The notes under the pieces are model-generated. The model was not told where the DNA came from and ran no database searches. It was given only the letters and a program-made list of their open reading frames with translations. Shown here piece by piece: positions 11,901-26,700 of a stretch of 64,000 bases of DNA. The position numbers and the translations under genes are program-made. This DNA is from Anticarsia gemmatalis (taxonomy: Eukaryota > Arthropoda > Insecta > Lepidoptera > Erebidae): positions 11,098,001 through 11,162,000 of the forward strand of contig NC_134753.1 in assembly GCF_050436995.1 (NCBI RefSeq), read 5' to 3'. Position 1 is the stretch's first letter, and the number at the start of each line of letters is the position of its first letter.

Positions 11901-14900
11901 CATCACTCTCATAGTATGGTGGGACGGATAACCGACACGACCAGTGAGAGGTCAGGCGCAGGACCGACGGCTTTACGTGCTCTCCGAGGCACGGATAGTC
12001 GTGATATTATGTATGTAAAGGAAAAACATTTTTACTGTTGCTCTACTAAACCCTAAAACCGAACAATGGCAAACTAAAAAAGATATTAACCGCTTAGTGA
12101 GTATGAGCCGCGTCTAATATTGCCAACTTATACCGAGGGCTACATGCCTACCGTCACAGATTGCCTGATAAACCCCCACCCCAGGCAATTTATGCTCATA
12201 ACCTGTAATAGGTCAGCCTTATAAGAAAATGCTCGCTCGACTTATAAGAAAATGCATTATGTTCCACGGTTCAAATGTAAGGTTCAAACCTGCAATATGA
12301 GTGATATGCGGTTTGGATGCTATTTCAAAGGTAATTTAATAGTAGCATTATCTTGTCTCACCATATTTCGTGTAATTTGCATGATATTTGTGAATAATTT
12401 GAGGTGTAAGTTTAGGTCGAATTATCCCGCCAAATCGTTTGGTAGACTCACCGATAATTAGACTGGTTCGTCATTGAACACGCATCATCATTTTAACAGA
12501 CTTAAAAATGAATCTCGGTATATTTAACCACATACAGTTTTACCGATTAAGCTGGTTTATTTTATTTGTAAGATAGTCAGCCACTTTTGCACTATATCAA
12601 TTCGATCCAATTATGATGACTAGTTTTTGAGATATCTTATAAAATCTGTAAATTCACGCACATTGATGATATAGTCAAATTTGTTTCGTAGTGCTAATAA
12701 AGTGAAATCTGTTTTGAAGTTGTTTTTTTTCTGGAGGTCATTGAAAATATTTGCTATGGGAGCATGATAAAGATACCCTGAAACAGGCTGCGTCCAATGA
12801 GGAATGAATAATGCTTTTATGTAATGGGCAATCTATTTTATTATTTACAGTCTATTATTATAATCAAACGCTTAGAGTAAAGTAAATCTATACCCTATCA
12901 AGCCTAAGCAGTTTCACTATACTGTTATTCTGGTGTTACAAAAGTTTCATTGTAAATATTTAGAGTCGATTCAAACAACGGGAAGGTGGTTAAGATAACC
13001 TATTTTGAGTTTGTAACTGCACTAAAAACTTTTCTAAATTACCACACTTAACAGAAAACTTATTGGATTTGGTTTCCTTTATCTGATTTTTCTTTAGGTT
13101 AACTTCGAAGGCCACGATTATTTATAAAACTATCGTTCAGACCCCGTTTCTTTACAAGTATCTGAACCATTTTCTTTAAAAATACTAGCATTAGGAAAAA
13201 TTCACATTGAAAAGATAAATTTGAAATTCTAAAGTGAATGAAAAACAACGCTGTTTAGGCAGTTTTTATCATTTGTTTTTATCATAGTTTTAGTTGATAG
13301 TGTTGTGTAGATGTGTAGCTCATTAGGTTCATATTTAGACATCTATATTTGAAGAAGCTGACTCTATCATAAGCCTTAACCTTCTAGAATAATCGAAGCT
13401 GTCCTCATTTTACAAGCAATGGTTTCGTAAAATTTTTACTCGTACATACATAGTATGAATTAAACCTCTCCTTACGTGTTTATGAACAATAAATCTTGTC
13501 GAAACCAATTACAGCATTACTAATCCTGTAAATGGTACAAGTAGAACAATCGTAACTTGTGAATATTACGATGAGTAAACGAATTTAAATCTTGATAACA
13601 GGGGACAGGTCACATTTTCGATTAACCAAAGTTCAAAAACCCTATATCAGTTTAGATTTTGTGTACGCACTTTTAAGCAACAATCACGAAGGCTTGAAAA
13701 TATAATTGTTCTTAATGTAAGTTCACACACAAATATTAAAAATATGGATTCGGGGTAATATTAGACTGTTATATGTTTGTTTGTACTATTGCTTTATTTT
13801 TTACATTTGAAATAGATTCATACTCATTTTTATAAATATATGTATAAGCAGCGCGACTCGACAAGTCTACTATAGACAACAGCTATGAAGATATTTTTTT
13901 ATGAAAATCTAATTAGTGCCTCTAGCGGATACCGTAAGAACTATTTACGCCGTTTCCATTAAAAAAACAAACTCTCAATTCTAGATAGTACAGCCTGTAG
14001 AGCATCGCGTAATTGTATAAACAAAATAAATAAAAATTAGGATGTTGTCAATAGATTTTAACTTCATAAAGAAACACCTTGATAGACGTCAAGCTGTGGA
14101 TTATATTAAGAATTTAACGTTACACATCTACCAAATGCACCGTTACTATTGGCTCTTATACTTCAATTCTAGCCTAGTTAACGCTAGACATCCTAAATAG
14201 CCTTACTCAAGTTTATACACTTCTCTGACTCACTAATCTATTCAAAAAAAGTTCATACATAAAGCTTAATTCATCAGCTCATGAGTCAGGACCGTGACAT
14301 TAGAGCAACGAATTGGCGCGAGGTGACCACCAAGTGGCTCCATCACGCAACAAACGAATTACAAGCACCTACGTGCCTACACTCGATCGGACGCAATGTT
14401 CAACTTACTTTGAGCTAGTTTACTCTCTACATGCAATTTACGCACGACAAGCTATCTTCTTTAATCCTTTCTGAGTATAGTGTTTTCTTTAATCTTTTAT
14501 CCTACTACTCGCAGACTGGCGCAACTTCGCCCAGGAATAGTACAATCTTATCCCGCTGATTTCAAAACACATTACAAAAATAAATATCCAATTTCGTTTA
14601 TTTGTTCGAATGATGTAGTATTTTCTTTAATCCTTACAGATCTTCATGCCTTTAGATGTGTCGATTATAATTTCCATCTGTAACGAATTTTTTTATACTC
14701 GGCAATCTAGCATCACTTTGGAATTGAAAGAATTCTTATTTAACGATTTTAAATTAACAAAAATATTTTAGTTCAAACAAAATACGTTAGTAGCGGTAAT
14801 CAATTGTCCAAACCAAATTTCTCGATATCATGTTCGTTAATGATATAAAATTGCTCCTTTCTGGTAAGCTCTCATCATATCCTTGGCTCGACCAGTATTT

Positions 14901-17762
14901 TAAAACAGATTCACGCAATTTAGCTACTACTAGTACATAAATAAGAGACCTCACGGTATAATTTTCGCCATTAAAAAGACGCACTGGTGCTTCTAAAACA
15001 TTACATTAAGCGCAATGAAATCGTGTAGAAGGTAGCAATTAAACGGCTATGTATGTAGTCTTTATACATAAGTGAGTTTGCATTCATATTGATTAAGTAC
15101 GCTAATGTCTCGGTAGGGACGGAACGCACGCGAACTTCGTAGTATACTGTGTACACTACACATGTTACTACGCAAGGAATTTTATAGGAAACTGAATACA
15201 TTTACACTCATTTATTAGCTTAGTCTTTCTTCCAAAATATGTTGCAGTCGGCTTCCAGTCTCACCGGTAGCAGCTGAAAACTTTTTACATGGAGCGACTG
15301 CCTATCGGACCTCCACAACCCAATTACCTAGGTTATAACACAATACTTTTCGGTTAGACTGGTTGTCAGACTATCTAGCTTCCGACTACTGTTAATGACT
15401 GTCAAAAATCTTTGAAAATGACAGCCGGGACCCACAATTTAACGTGCCTTCTGAAACACGAAGGAACTCGATATGTATAAGATAGTCATCCACAGAGATC
15501 GATCCGCGAAGCTGTTGTTAACTAAGCCTCGAGCTCCCCTGAATACTTTTACACTATAATTATTAAATTAAAGTTTGAATTTGCGAGCTATTAAGCTGTT
15601 GGCACTGTTCATGAGTTACTAAAGTTAATAAGTACCTTGCAAGTTGCATTTAACATGGAGTTATTAATGGGCTGCCAACTGGCCTGCAGGCATAGCTGAA
15701 TAATGTAAAATTATTATACATTAGGCAGATGTGTATAAAATACGCCCACGTTTTTGTAATTCATATTGTTATAAGTTCTTACGTGTAATGGCTGGAGATT
15801 CTTTTGCCATATACCGGGTACATTACCATTCTCCGGGGTACTAGGTATTGTCACTCCATATTACCAGTATTAATAAAACATCAAGTGGCGTTCTTTAGTC
15901 CCTGCCTACCCCTCTGGGAAAAAGTTGTGATACTATGTATGTTCGTATGTTTATAACGTAATAAAATATTCCTTTGTAAAAGTCTTCCACACCACAATAC
16001 ACACAAAATCTTAACATTTGCTACAAGAAAGGGACACAAAAAAACACTTTATAAATGAATTCTATTTAGTATTTAATACTTTCCCTCCATCTGACTAAAC
16101 ATGACAGAAACGGCAATTATAAAACCGCCTCGAACCATGCTACTGTTATAAGCCTCATAATGTCTAGGACAATAGCACAATTTTATTGGTAAAAAATGAA
16201 ATAGCATCGCAGACACCGTAAATCATAAGCTGCAGTTAAAATTTTGTTGTTTTCATATATTTTTTTGGGTCTAGTTGACATATGGGTAAAGTTAAAAGTA
16301 AAAAAAATGCTTGCATCATGGTTTAAATGTCATTTTTTATTTTACTACACTCCATACTGGGTATAACAGAAGTGGTGTTATACAATAATACATATATCTA
16401 AATGTATTTAATACTAGCATAAACACATGTTTGTGGAAGTCTGACAGGTAGTTAAAATGCGATACAAAAGTAGTTCCTTCGCCGCCCATTGGAGGCGCTG
16501 ATCAGATTTTAATACAAAATTTCTCGATAGCTACCCGGTTATCGACAGTCATAGTCAGATGAGAATAGCATTATGCTCTGTTCCTGTAAGATAGAACAGT
16601 ACAACATAAGTAACATAAGATTGTTTCAGTAAATTGTTAATCGGGCGATTCCTTTAATTTTTTTTTGAAAATTATTCTTATCCTAAAAATGTTATAAATG
16701 CGAAAGTTGGTAAGAGTGCCTGGATTTTAATTAAATTTGGTATACTGATAACCTGTATTGACTCGAAGGATACTTTTTTCCACGGGATATCTTTTCAGCC
16801 AGACGAAGTCGCGGTCAGAAGCTACTAGACCATATTTATTAAAGCTATTAATTAATACAACAGAAGCCAGATACTACTATAACGTTGTTTTATTGTTCTC
16901 AGGATAACTACAATGTCCTGCACATATCTGCCATGTACTCAAGAGAAGACATTGTCAAACTGCTGCTCTCCAAACGAGGAGTTGATCCCTTCGCTACTGG
17001 TGGGGTAAGAAGTTTTGTCTTATCAATTTACCATAGCAAGATATAGATGGCGCTAGTAGTGTGTTCATTTAATTGTGCGGTTATTTAGAAAAAAGTTTAG
17101 GTTTATGATAAATTTGAACACGTAAATGTTTCAGAATTTTATTAAATAGTATTGTTTTAATGAAGTAATCTTCTTTGAAAAAAAAACAATGTTATTATTA
17201 ATCAATATCATGACTTAAATTCATTCCCGATTTTTACAATACTACGTAATTGCAGTATAGATTCGAAACTACTTCATAAAATATAAGGTCAAATTATGTT
17301 TACATGTGGACTGGTAGCGCCATCTAGTAGCATACCAGAGAACTAAATTTAATACTAACTGTTGCCATATTGTTTTCATTTTTATTTATTGAGTTATATT
17401 TACAGATTACCCATAGCTTTTTACATGTAATATGTATTTTTGGTAAATAAATAATTTCAAACAGTAAGTCCGACAAGAAAGTAGAAAAAAAGCTGTTACC
17501 ATTATTGTTTTCCCTTTCATAAAAAGTAAAATATAGCTCATTTTCTTGAGCAATATAAATATTGCATAAAAGTCGAAGTAATGAACCCAGACTAGCTTGT
17601 TAATGAAGGAATGAAAGTATTATATAGAAGTTTTTTCTTGCTTAGAGTCGGCAACAAACTGCAGTACATTTAGTAGCAAGCAGACAGACAGGCACGGCGA
17701 CGAGCATACTAAGAGCACTCCTCACCGCCGCGGGGAAGGACATCAGGTTACGAGTCGACGGG
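8994..17762 (+). CDS. nompC: nompC exons for ankyrin repeats 1-3
   Basis: Three phase-0 exons (8994-9095, 16903-17004, 17646-17762; 34, 34 and 39 codons) each carry about one ankyrin repeat. They begin TGMTPLMYAVKDN, DNYNVLHISAMYSRED and SRQQTAVHLVASRQ, matching the start of the Drosophila NompC array in order. Each is symmetric (phase 0 on both sides), so any of them can be skipped without a frameshift. An isoform starting at 18954 would lack all three. The introns between them are large (7.8 kb and 0.6 kb). Confidence 0.93.
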
Positions 17763-20700
17763 GTAAGATATAACAAATCACTTTTATCTATATAATTCAA
17801 AAATCATCTTTACAGCAAAATTATTCAGATCCAATGTTACAGAGTTCAAAGCTCCTCAAACAAGATTGCAATCTTCCAAAAGTTTATTCATCCAGCTCCG
17901 ACTAAGGTCATTTGCTGTCTGCCATTAGTACGACGACCGCTGCCTACTATCTATCGATATCTTTGCCTAGCATACACCATAAATATATGCAAATTTGAAA
18001 TAGTAAAACTAAACGACCGATGCGAATTGTAAACAATAAATTTTAAGCTTTATGTCGCAGTTATTAGAGTTATGATTTGTAAATACGAGAGTAGTGTAGG
18101 AGCGCGGGCGTGGATGCAGCGTCGTCGCAGCGATCGCGTGCAGCGCGCCACGCCTGGCACCGCCACCCGCCTGCGATTCAGGAACTACCCCCGAAAACAC
18201 CCGACAGACACAGCCTGTAAACAAAACTCCACGCTTACAAACGACACGCTCACACTACTCTATGTCTACTTAACTAATAAACCCACCAACCAAAGGGTCC
18301 CGACGACACGCATCCCCTGATAAAAATAATCTGACAATTACTAATTATGTCTACATTCCACCCGAACACAAGCGCCTCTCCAAGGCTGACGTTTTAAGGA
18401 CATTCCGCTAGTAGGAACGAACCACCCTGTACGAATAGAAACTAGCTAATTATCCGTCGAGCTTTAGCCACCCGAGTAAACGTCACAGCGCGAATTTACA
18501 ATGCAAATCACTCGCTGAATATTAGTTACAACGTCACCGCTGAAATTCAAAATTACTAATTTTAATACAATACGTCTCAGTCGTTCCTTTGTCACGACTA
18601 GAGGAAGGCAGCTTTGCCATGGCCTCCGACTTTACATTCGGGCAGTACTCCTAGTACTCATGGAGGATCAAGTACGTATGTATGTGTTTGAGCGTGACGG
18701 ACTAAGCTTAATATGCGGAAATCGTTTCACGTCGGAATGCATCGGTATTCAGTGAGAAGCACGATAGACGATCGATTATAGTTATTGTCTAGCCGCCTAC
18801 GAAGATTGCGATGCACGTAAATCGGTTATTATTGTCTGTGGTGTCACAGTTCGGAAGCGATTCGTGCAGTAGCACGCCGCAATGCATGGCGTGAGCCGGT
18901 GGTGGTAAAGCGCGCGGCATGAAGTGCAGTGCAGGCCCGTGAGCGGCGGGACCATGTCCGGGCGGGACGCGCCGAAGAGTGCCAACTTGAGTTGCCGCTC
19001 GGGTCCGCGCAGCCCGCCCGCCAACCTGCAGGCGAGGGACCTGCAGCGCCTCGAGCTCAGCTTCATTGAGCTCAACAAGGAGCGCGCCAAGCAGAAGGAA
19101 TGGAAAAAGCTAATTCGCGACATGGTGTTCCAGAGGGGGAAGGTCCCGCTACTGCTGGCGGTGGAGGCCGGCAACCAGAGCATGGTGCGGGAACTACTCA
19201 GCGCGCAGACCGCAGAACAGCTCAAGGTATGTGGGCCCGCGCCTGGTGGCACAGTGCGCCAATGTGACCATGTATGACAAATATACTCGTACAGTGTTAT
19301 GCAACTGCACTCGTTAGGTTCGTAAATGTTTGACTTTTATTGACTGCTTTGAATTTGACATGAATACCGTCCCAACGAGTTGTTTACGATCAAGCTTTTA
19401 AAATGCAGAAAAGTTTTTGGCAGTGGCTTTGTGAATAATAGTGCTTTTCGAGCTGAAAATTGTGTACTTTCCTCATTTTAAATCTGTGTAATGCTACTTT
19501 TATTTACGTATTTAGAATTTTTTTCTTATCTTTATATTTACGAATTACTTTAGCTATTATAACTTCACACTCTTCATTTTTTTCGATTAGCACCATTTCT
19601 GACACGTAATTGTTATTAACCGTACTATCAAATGTGCCGTGTGCCCTAGGCGTGTACCCCCGCTGGTGACACGGCCCTCCACCTGGCCGCGCGGAGACGA
19701 GACGTGGACATGGCGCGCATCCTCGTGGACTATGGGGCAGTGGTGGACGCTACCAACGGCGCCGGCATGACAGCGTTACATATAGCCGCCGCTGAAGGAG
19801 ATGAACCTTTGGTCAAATACTTTTATGGAGTCAGGGCTAATGCTGCTATTGCGGACAATGAAGGTAGGTGACTTGGTTCCTTATTTCATCATGCTTTGGA
19901 TGTAATACGTACTTTTGAACTTGTGATGTGGGGATGTGAGGCTTTTGAATAAATAATTAGAATTCGATTTTTTTGACTCGTATTAATCTTATTCAAAGTA
20001 CGAGGTAATCAAAAATCTAAAAGTTGTTCTAACCATTCCATCGGGATCGTGGAGAATATAAATGTAGCACAATTTCTATTCACCCGTATATTTTTACAAG
20101 ACAGCCGCTGATTACAAACTCCAAGTAATTTTTCCAGAATTATTTTCTGACCTACTTTTGAACTTCAACCGTTTCAACAAAACACCTCACGTTATTCCAG
20201 ACCGGACACCAATGCATCTAGCAGCGGAGAACGGTCACGCGGCCGTCATCGAGCTACTGGCAGACAAGTTCAAGGCGTCCATCTTCGAGCGGACGAAGGA
20301 TGGCAGCACTCTCATGCACATCGCCTCTCTCAACGGACACGCCGACTGCGCCATGATGCTGTTCAAGAAGGGAGTCTATCTACATATGCCAAATAAGGTG
20401 GGTTCTTTTTCTTTATTATATTTGATACGCGACTGATGTACAGGTATTCCGCCGTTGCTTGTTACTTAAGTAGATTCAAAATTCACTTCAAAATTGGATC
20501 AGTACTGAAGCTAAAACCTATGTGCTTTCAAACTCTATTAAATGTGTGTGTCGTATAAATCTTTTAATCTTATTACTGATAAACTGAAATTATAGTGTGA
20601 AATGTATCACCAATTTACCAAATAAAGTTGACAAATAAAACTCTCAAAACGTTGACTGACAAATATTTTAAGTTGATAGCTAACACTTCCGAAGGAAACA

Positions 20701-23700
20701 ATTGTAAAGAAGGATTGCAAATTTGAACAAAACCATGCATAAAGCAGCCCATACAATGTAATGAGTAGAGTAAAACAAACAAATCTTAAAAAGAATTTTA
20801 TTGTTTCCTTCACAATTAAGTACTAACTGCCTCAGTAAAGTAACTGAATAGTAACGTAGAAGGAAATATAGGTAACATTTCCTTGCCGACCTAGTAAAGA
20901 GTTATTTAAATTTCTTTGTTACTTTCTCTGCATTTAACAACAATGCGCTCTCGTGAATAAACATCGTTCGATTTGAAAATCCTTGTGCGTTTTTATTTTC
21001 TGATGTTTTTGCTTCATTACACCAATTATTGTAATGAAGGACAAAACTTCAATGCAAATAGAAGGTAAATAGCTATAGGATTTCAATAACCATTTGTTTT
21101 TCTTGTTCCGATTATTCAAAAGGAAATTTTTCATATTTTTGTTTGTTACCAACTTGTACACGACTAAATTAGAAGCAATCGTCTGCTGTATCGCGCGTGT
21201 TTCCTTTCTCCTGTAAAACAGATGGGATTTTCAAAATTCCCTTACATCAAACGACGAGGTTACCTAAACGTGAGTTTATTTGAATAAAATTTGGCAAATT
21301 TCGACTAAACCGATAGACAAAATTGCCGTCTCATAAACCAATTAAGTACCATTTCCAATCATATTTGGTTTACGTTCACTAGTTGACACGAAACGGTTTT
21401 ATGACGTCGCGTGTTTAATTCCGACTGCATTATAAATGAAATGTATTTCAGTAACCTTAGCCTTATTTGTTGGAGACATCTCACCAGTGAAACAAAGGCG
21501 TAAGTGAGAATCACTCACTTTACAAATTAAAAAACTGTTCAACTATGTTTTTCTTTACGTTTCTCATTACCTGATATCGTGTTATATAAAAAAGTAAAAA
21601 AAGAGATATCTTAGGTATATTTTTTAGTAAATACTTTACGTTTATCGACAATTCATCTCTTTTTATCTTAAAATATTGAACTTATGTTACACCACGAAAT
21701 ATTTTTTAGTATAAAACTTTCATTTTGTCTCAGAATTTTAGGAAAAAGTCGAGCGAAATTACCTTCCCTAGTATTATTTAAAACTGCAAACAAATATGAT
21801 GTATTAGTACTTATTTCTTACTCCTTGATGGCACTAGTCGACATGTGTATGACTTAGTTCTATAGTGGTAGACCGGGCGGATGTCCGAGGGGCTGCGTAC
21901 AAAGGTCAAGTGCCGGATGATGGCAGGGATTTATTTACGTGTGCCGTGTTTATGGTATGCGTGAAGATAATAAGAATATATGTCTTGTTACTTATGTTAA
22001 TGCATTGTGGATGGTAGATTACGTATTTTTAGATTAAAGAAATGTCTTTCGTTTTTCTGTTCGTTGTTTTAACTTTTAATTTAAGTTAATTACAAATCAA
22101 GGCTCAAGCTATTTAGTAAGCATAACAGATGATTGGTTGCCGTTTAAATTATACTTTTGGTTTTGTTTTGTTGACTGAAGACAAACTAAATATCAATTAT
22201 GTACTTAGTTTTGTAACTTTTTAATAAAGATTTCCTGACTTTTTTGCGAATTTGTTTGTACTTTTTTGTATGTATTGTTGGCATTTCTTCCTTAATCGTT
22301 TTAATTGAAAGATGACAATGTAATATTTCAGGATGGAGCTCGAAGTATTCACACAGCAGCGCGGTACGGACATGTCGGTATTATCAACACTTTACTTCAG
22401 AAAGGAGAGAGCGTGGATGTCACCACCAACGTAAGTATCTTTAGTTTATTTCGCTAACTTATACTTAGATTTATTTACACAATATTGTAAGCCTTATGAA
22501 CTAAATAAATATTTTTGAAAAAATAAACAATCATTTTGGGCTGTAAGTTTAAATGTTTTACACACAAAGTTTAAGCTTTTGCGTTGCTAGTTTGTTTTCT
22601 AAAACCCTGCACTGTAAAAGGCTTTTTGAATTTTATTATATTGAGGTTTAAAGCAATTATTCCCTCGTGTAGGAACTATGCCTAGAAAATAACCACAATT
22701 ATGTTTTACAAAACTTTACCGAAATTGTAGTCTAATTAACATGTCACTTGTATATCAAATAAATTTATTTAAAACTTTAAGTTACATTTCTAATGCCGTG
22801 ATTATATAGCCATATTACAGCTTTCTATCAAGATATTCTTTAACCAGTATGATTTGGAACTATGCCCAGTATATATGAATTTTATTGTTAGTAATTGTTA
22901 CATACATTCGGCAAAGTTCCAACAGTCGACTGTCACTACTTAACACCTTTGCATAGAATTTACAAACTGACTTTAGTTTCCTTTAAGTCGCTACATTTCC
23001 TTTTGATAATTTATTTAAGCATCTTCAGTCATGAAATGTTCTTCTTCTTCTTATCGTATGGTTAGTAGTCAACCTAGTGTCAAAGTTGCTCAAGCCGCCC
23101 GAAGGCCTTTGACATGGCTTAACGACTGTTATCTTAGTAGACAACAACCGGGACCGACTTTTTACGTGCCCTCCGAAGCATGGAGACGCCCAGCTCAAAT
23201 ACCACTATGCGGTCACCCATCTATAGAATGACCGCGCCAACGGTTGCTTCACCCGCAGATCGTTGTCAGACCGGTGAACGCAACTGGCTATTAAAAAGCA
23301 TAGAATTTTATCTGAACTTTTCACAGACATGCAAAAATACTCTTGTTTCCTATACGGGAAGGCGGAGACTCTCTCTCTTCTTAGCTAGTTTTCCCATTTG
23401 GTGGTGGAGTCAACCTTCCTAATGCTCTCCATCCACTTCGCCCTATCCTTCAGGTCCCACTACTCATAAAGGCGGAGACGAAAAAACTGAATTCTTTCTC
23501 ACTATTATTTTTAAAAACCATACTCATGTAAGCTTTCGCCACGAAAGCAAAAACAGTTGAATTACTTTTAATTCCTTTCGATAACGAGTCAGTTACTGAA
23601 GTGACGTTACCTTATATGTTTACTAAGTATTTTGTTATATATTATTGTTTACCAGGACAATTATACAGCGCTCCACATAGCAGTAGAGTCATGTAAACCG

Positions 23701-26700
23701 GCTGTGGTGGAGACATTATTGGGCTACGGCGCTGATGTCCACGTGAGAGGGGGAAAACAGAGAGAAACTGCTTTACATATCGCTGCTAGAATACCTGACG
23801 GTAAGGGCCTTCCTATTTACGTAACCTTGGAAAACTACATGCTTGAGAGTTTTTGAGGCAGTGGTATAAGGAATATAAAATCCTCGACAAGCACTTGACC
23901 AACGAGATCGACTCAAGACGTTGTCCGTTTCTTGTTTAAAAACGAGACTCGTGCACAGCAAGGGACAAAATATCATAAAGCTTTGGGTTAATGGGTTCTT
24001 TGAACGCAGTAATTTCTGTAATCTCCAGAAAGACTATAATATGCATATACTCTTTCTTTTCCTATAATCTACTCAATAAAAAATAATATGAAATTCCTTC
24101 TCGTTCCTATAGGCACGAGAATAGGTTCTGCTTCATTTCATATTTGACTAAATTACATCTTTGAAAAACAAATATTATAATCTGCAGGAGACAAATGCGC
24201 GCTGATGCTTTTGAAGTCAGGCGCGGGGCCGAACAAGGCGACGGAGGATGGAATGACGCCTGTACACGTCGCCGCCAAGTACGGGAACCTCGCCACACTC
24301 GTGCTGCTGCTCGAGGATGGAGGGGACCCACTTAGGAAAACAAAGGTATTATTCGAGAAGTCAAACTCAATGGATGAATCGAAATCTCATCTATTACAGT
24401 AAAAAATATAAAATTATCACAATTAATACTTTCCTTAAAGGGAAGACCACCGAAAATAACCAGTCTTGTCAATCTGATTCATTGATCTTTTTTTTTTTTT
24501 TTTTTAAAAGACAACTCCCGCACTAAGAATTGCTCTTGTGTCGCGGGGACTTTTACAAACATACAAACAACGGACACAAAGCACAACCAGACCCGAAACA
24601 ATTATTTGTGGATCGCACAAATAATTGTCCCGTGTGGGAATCGAACCCACGACCTCCCGTTGCAGTGGTATCGGCGTGGCGACCTAAACCACTGCGCCAC
24701 GGAGGCAGTCGATCGAGATATGTCTTAAAAAATATTTGAAGGCCACAGTTTTATTACATACAAAAATGTCTTCCTTTTGTTTTAGACTGGCGAAACCCCA
24801 CTGCACATGGCGTGTAGAAGTTGTAAGCCTGACGTAGTGCGGCATTTAATAGAATTCGTGAAAGATCATAAAGGAGACAACGTCGCGACCACATACATCG
24901 ACGCGATAGACGAAGACGGTGCCAGCGCACTACACTTCGCCTGTAAAATTACTAAAGAAGAAGTCAAAATACCCACAGCTGACCGACAAGTTGTCAAATG
25001 TCTAATAGAAAACGGAGCCGATGTTACACAAACAACTAAACATAATTACGAAACAGCATTCCATTTCTGTGCTATCGCCGGTAACAATGACGTCATGACT
25101 GAAATGATACAACACATATCGGCGGCTGACGTCAGCAGAGCACTCAACAAACAGAACTCTATAGGCTGGACACCTTTACTGATAGCATGTCACAGAGGGC
25201 ACATGGAACTAGTTAGTACATTACTATCGAACCACGCAAGAGTAGACGTCTTTGACACTGAAGGCAGGTCCGCGTTACATTTAGCAGCAGAACATGGTTT
25301 TCTACAAGTTTGTGACGCGTTACTAACAAACAAAGCTTTTATAAATTCCAAAGCGAGGAACGGTAGAACAGCCCTTCATTTAGCTGCTATGAATGGGTAC
25401 GCACATTTAGTCAAATTCTTAATACGAGACCATAACGCCGTGATTGATGTTCTAACGCTAAAAAAGCAGACTCCTTTACATTTAGCAGCAGCGAGTGGCC
25501 AAATTGAAGTATGCAAGTTGCTATTAGAACTCGGAGCTAACATTGACGCGACAGATGAATTAGGACAGAAGCCTATCCACGCTGCGGCACAGAACAATTA
25601 CAATGAAGTGGTCCAACTTTTTTTACAACAACATCCGAATTTAGTAATGGCTACGACTAAAGATGGGAATACGTGTGCTCATATAGCTGCTATACAAGGG
25701 TCAGTGAAAGTAATTGAAGAGTTGATGAAGTTTGATAGAACAGGTGTCATATCTGCGAGAAATAAACTGAATGAATCGACTCCTTTGCAATTGGCTGCTG
25801 AAGGTGGTCACGCAGATGTAGTGAGAGTTCTTGTGAGAGCTGGAGCGTCATGTACTGATGAGAACAGGACTGGGTTAACTGCAGTACATTTAGCAGCACA
25901 ATATGGACACACAAATGTATTAGATGTGATGAGATCTACGAACACTTTGCGGATATCAAGTAAAAAGTTGGGGTTGACGCCGCTACATATAGCTGCGTAC
26001 TATGGACAAGCTGGTAATAAAACTACCTTTATTACGACAATTTCTTTTTGTATGATTATAAAATGAGTATTTCATAATACAATGTTGCTTTTTAGAAACT
26101 GTCCGTGAGTTGCTTTCCCATGTACCGGGAACCGTGAAGTCTGAAGCTCCGACAGGGGTGTCACTAGTTCCTGAACTCGGTGCAGAATCTGGCCTAACGC
26201 CACTACATCTAGCCGCTTACAACGGCAACGAAAACGTCGTCAGATTACTCCTCAACTCCGCCGGAGTACAAGTGGATGCTGCGAGTACAGAAAATGTACG
26301 TATTAATATTCTTTGTGAAAATTTTAGTACTTGATTCTACAACAATGTGTTTTTGTTCCAGGGCTTCAATCCGTTACATCTCGCGTGCTTTGGAGGCCAC
26401 ATGTCCATCGTTGGTCTTCTTCTCAGTAGATCAGCGGAACTGCTTCAAAGCACAGACCGACACGGCAAGACCGGTCTACACATAGCGTCAACACACGGAC
26501 ACTACCAAATGGTAGAAGTCCTCCTCGGTCAAGGAGCTGAGATCAACGCGACCGACAAGAATGGCTGGACGCCATTACATTGTGCGGCAAAAGCGGGACA
26601 TTTAAACGTTGTGAAACTTTTATGTGAATCTGGTGCGTCACCAAAAAGTGAGACCAATTTAAATTGTGCTCCGATCTGGTTCGCCGCGTCAGAGAACCAC

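Larger units (their letters stand above)
9096..16902 (+). other. nompC intron, 7.8 kb, with several dispersed repeats
   Basis: No exon was seen. It contains a nearly intact minus-strand SINE (10539-10765), a LINE-like repeat fragment (about 11790-12005), a MITE fragment (about 13895-14015), a degenerate repeat carrying a GACAGCCGGGAC stretch (about 15243-15540) and a further dispersed-repeat remnant near 16490-16830. The rest is unremarkable AT-rich DNA. Confidence 0.7.

Noticed and set aside
18072..18320. 82-codon open frame in CpG-rich DNA
   Set aside because: Low-complexity basic composition, no splice borders in phase with nompC and no recognisable domain; open by virtue of GC content.
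18797..19252. 151-codon minus-strand open frame
   Set aside because: It is the antisense shadow of the GC-rich nompC exon at 18954-19226.
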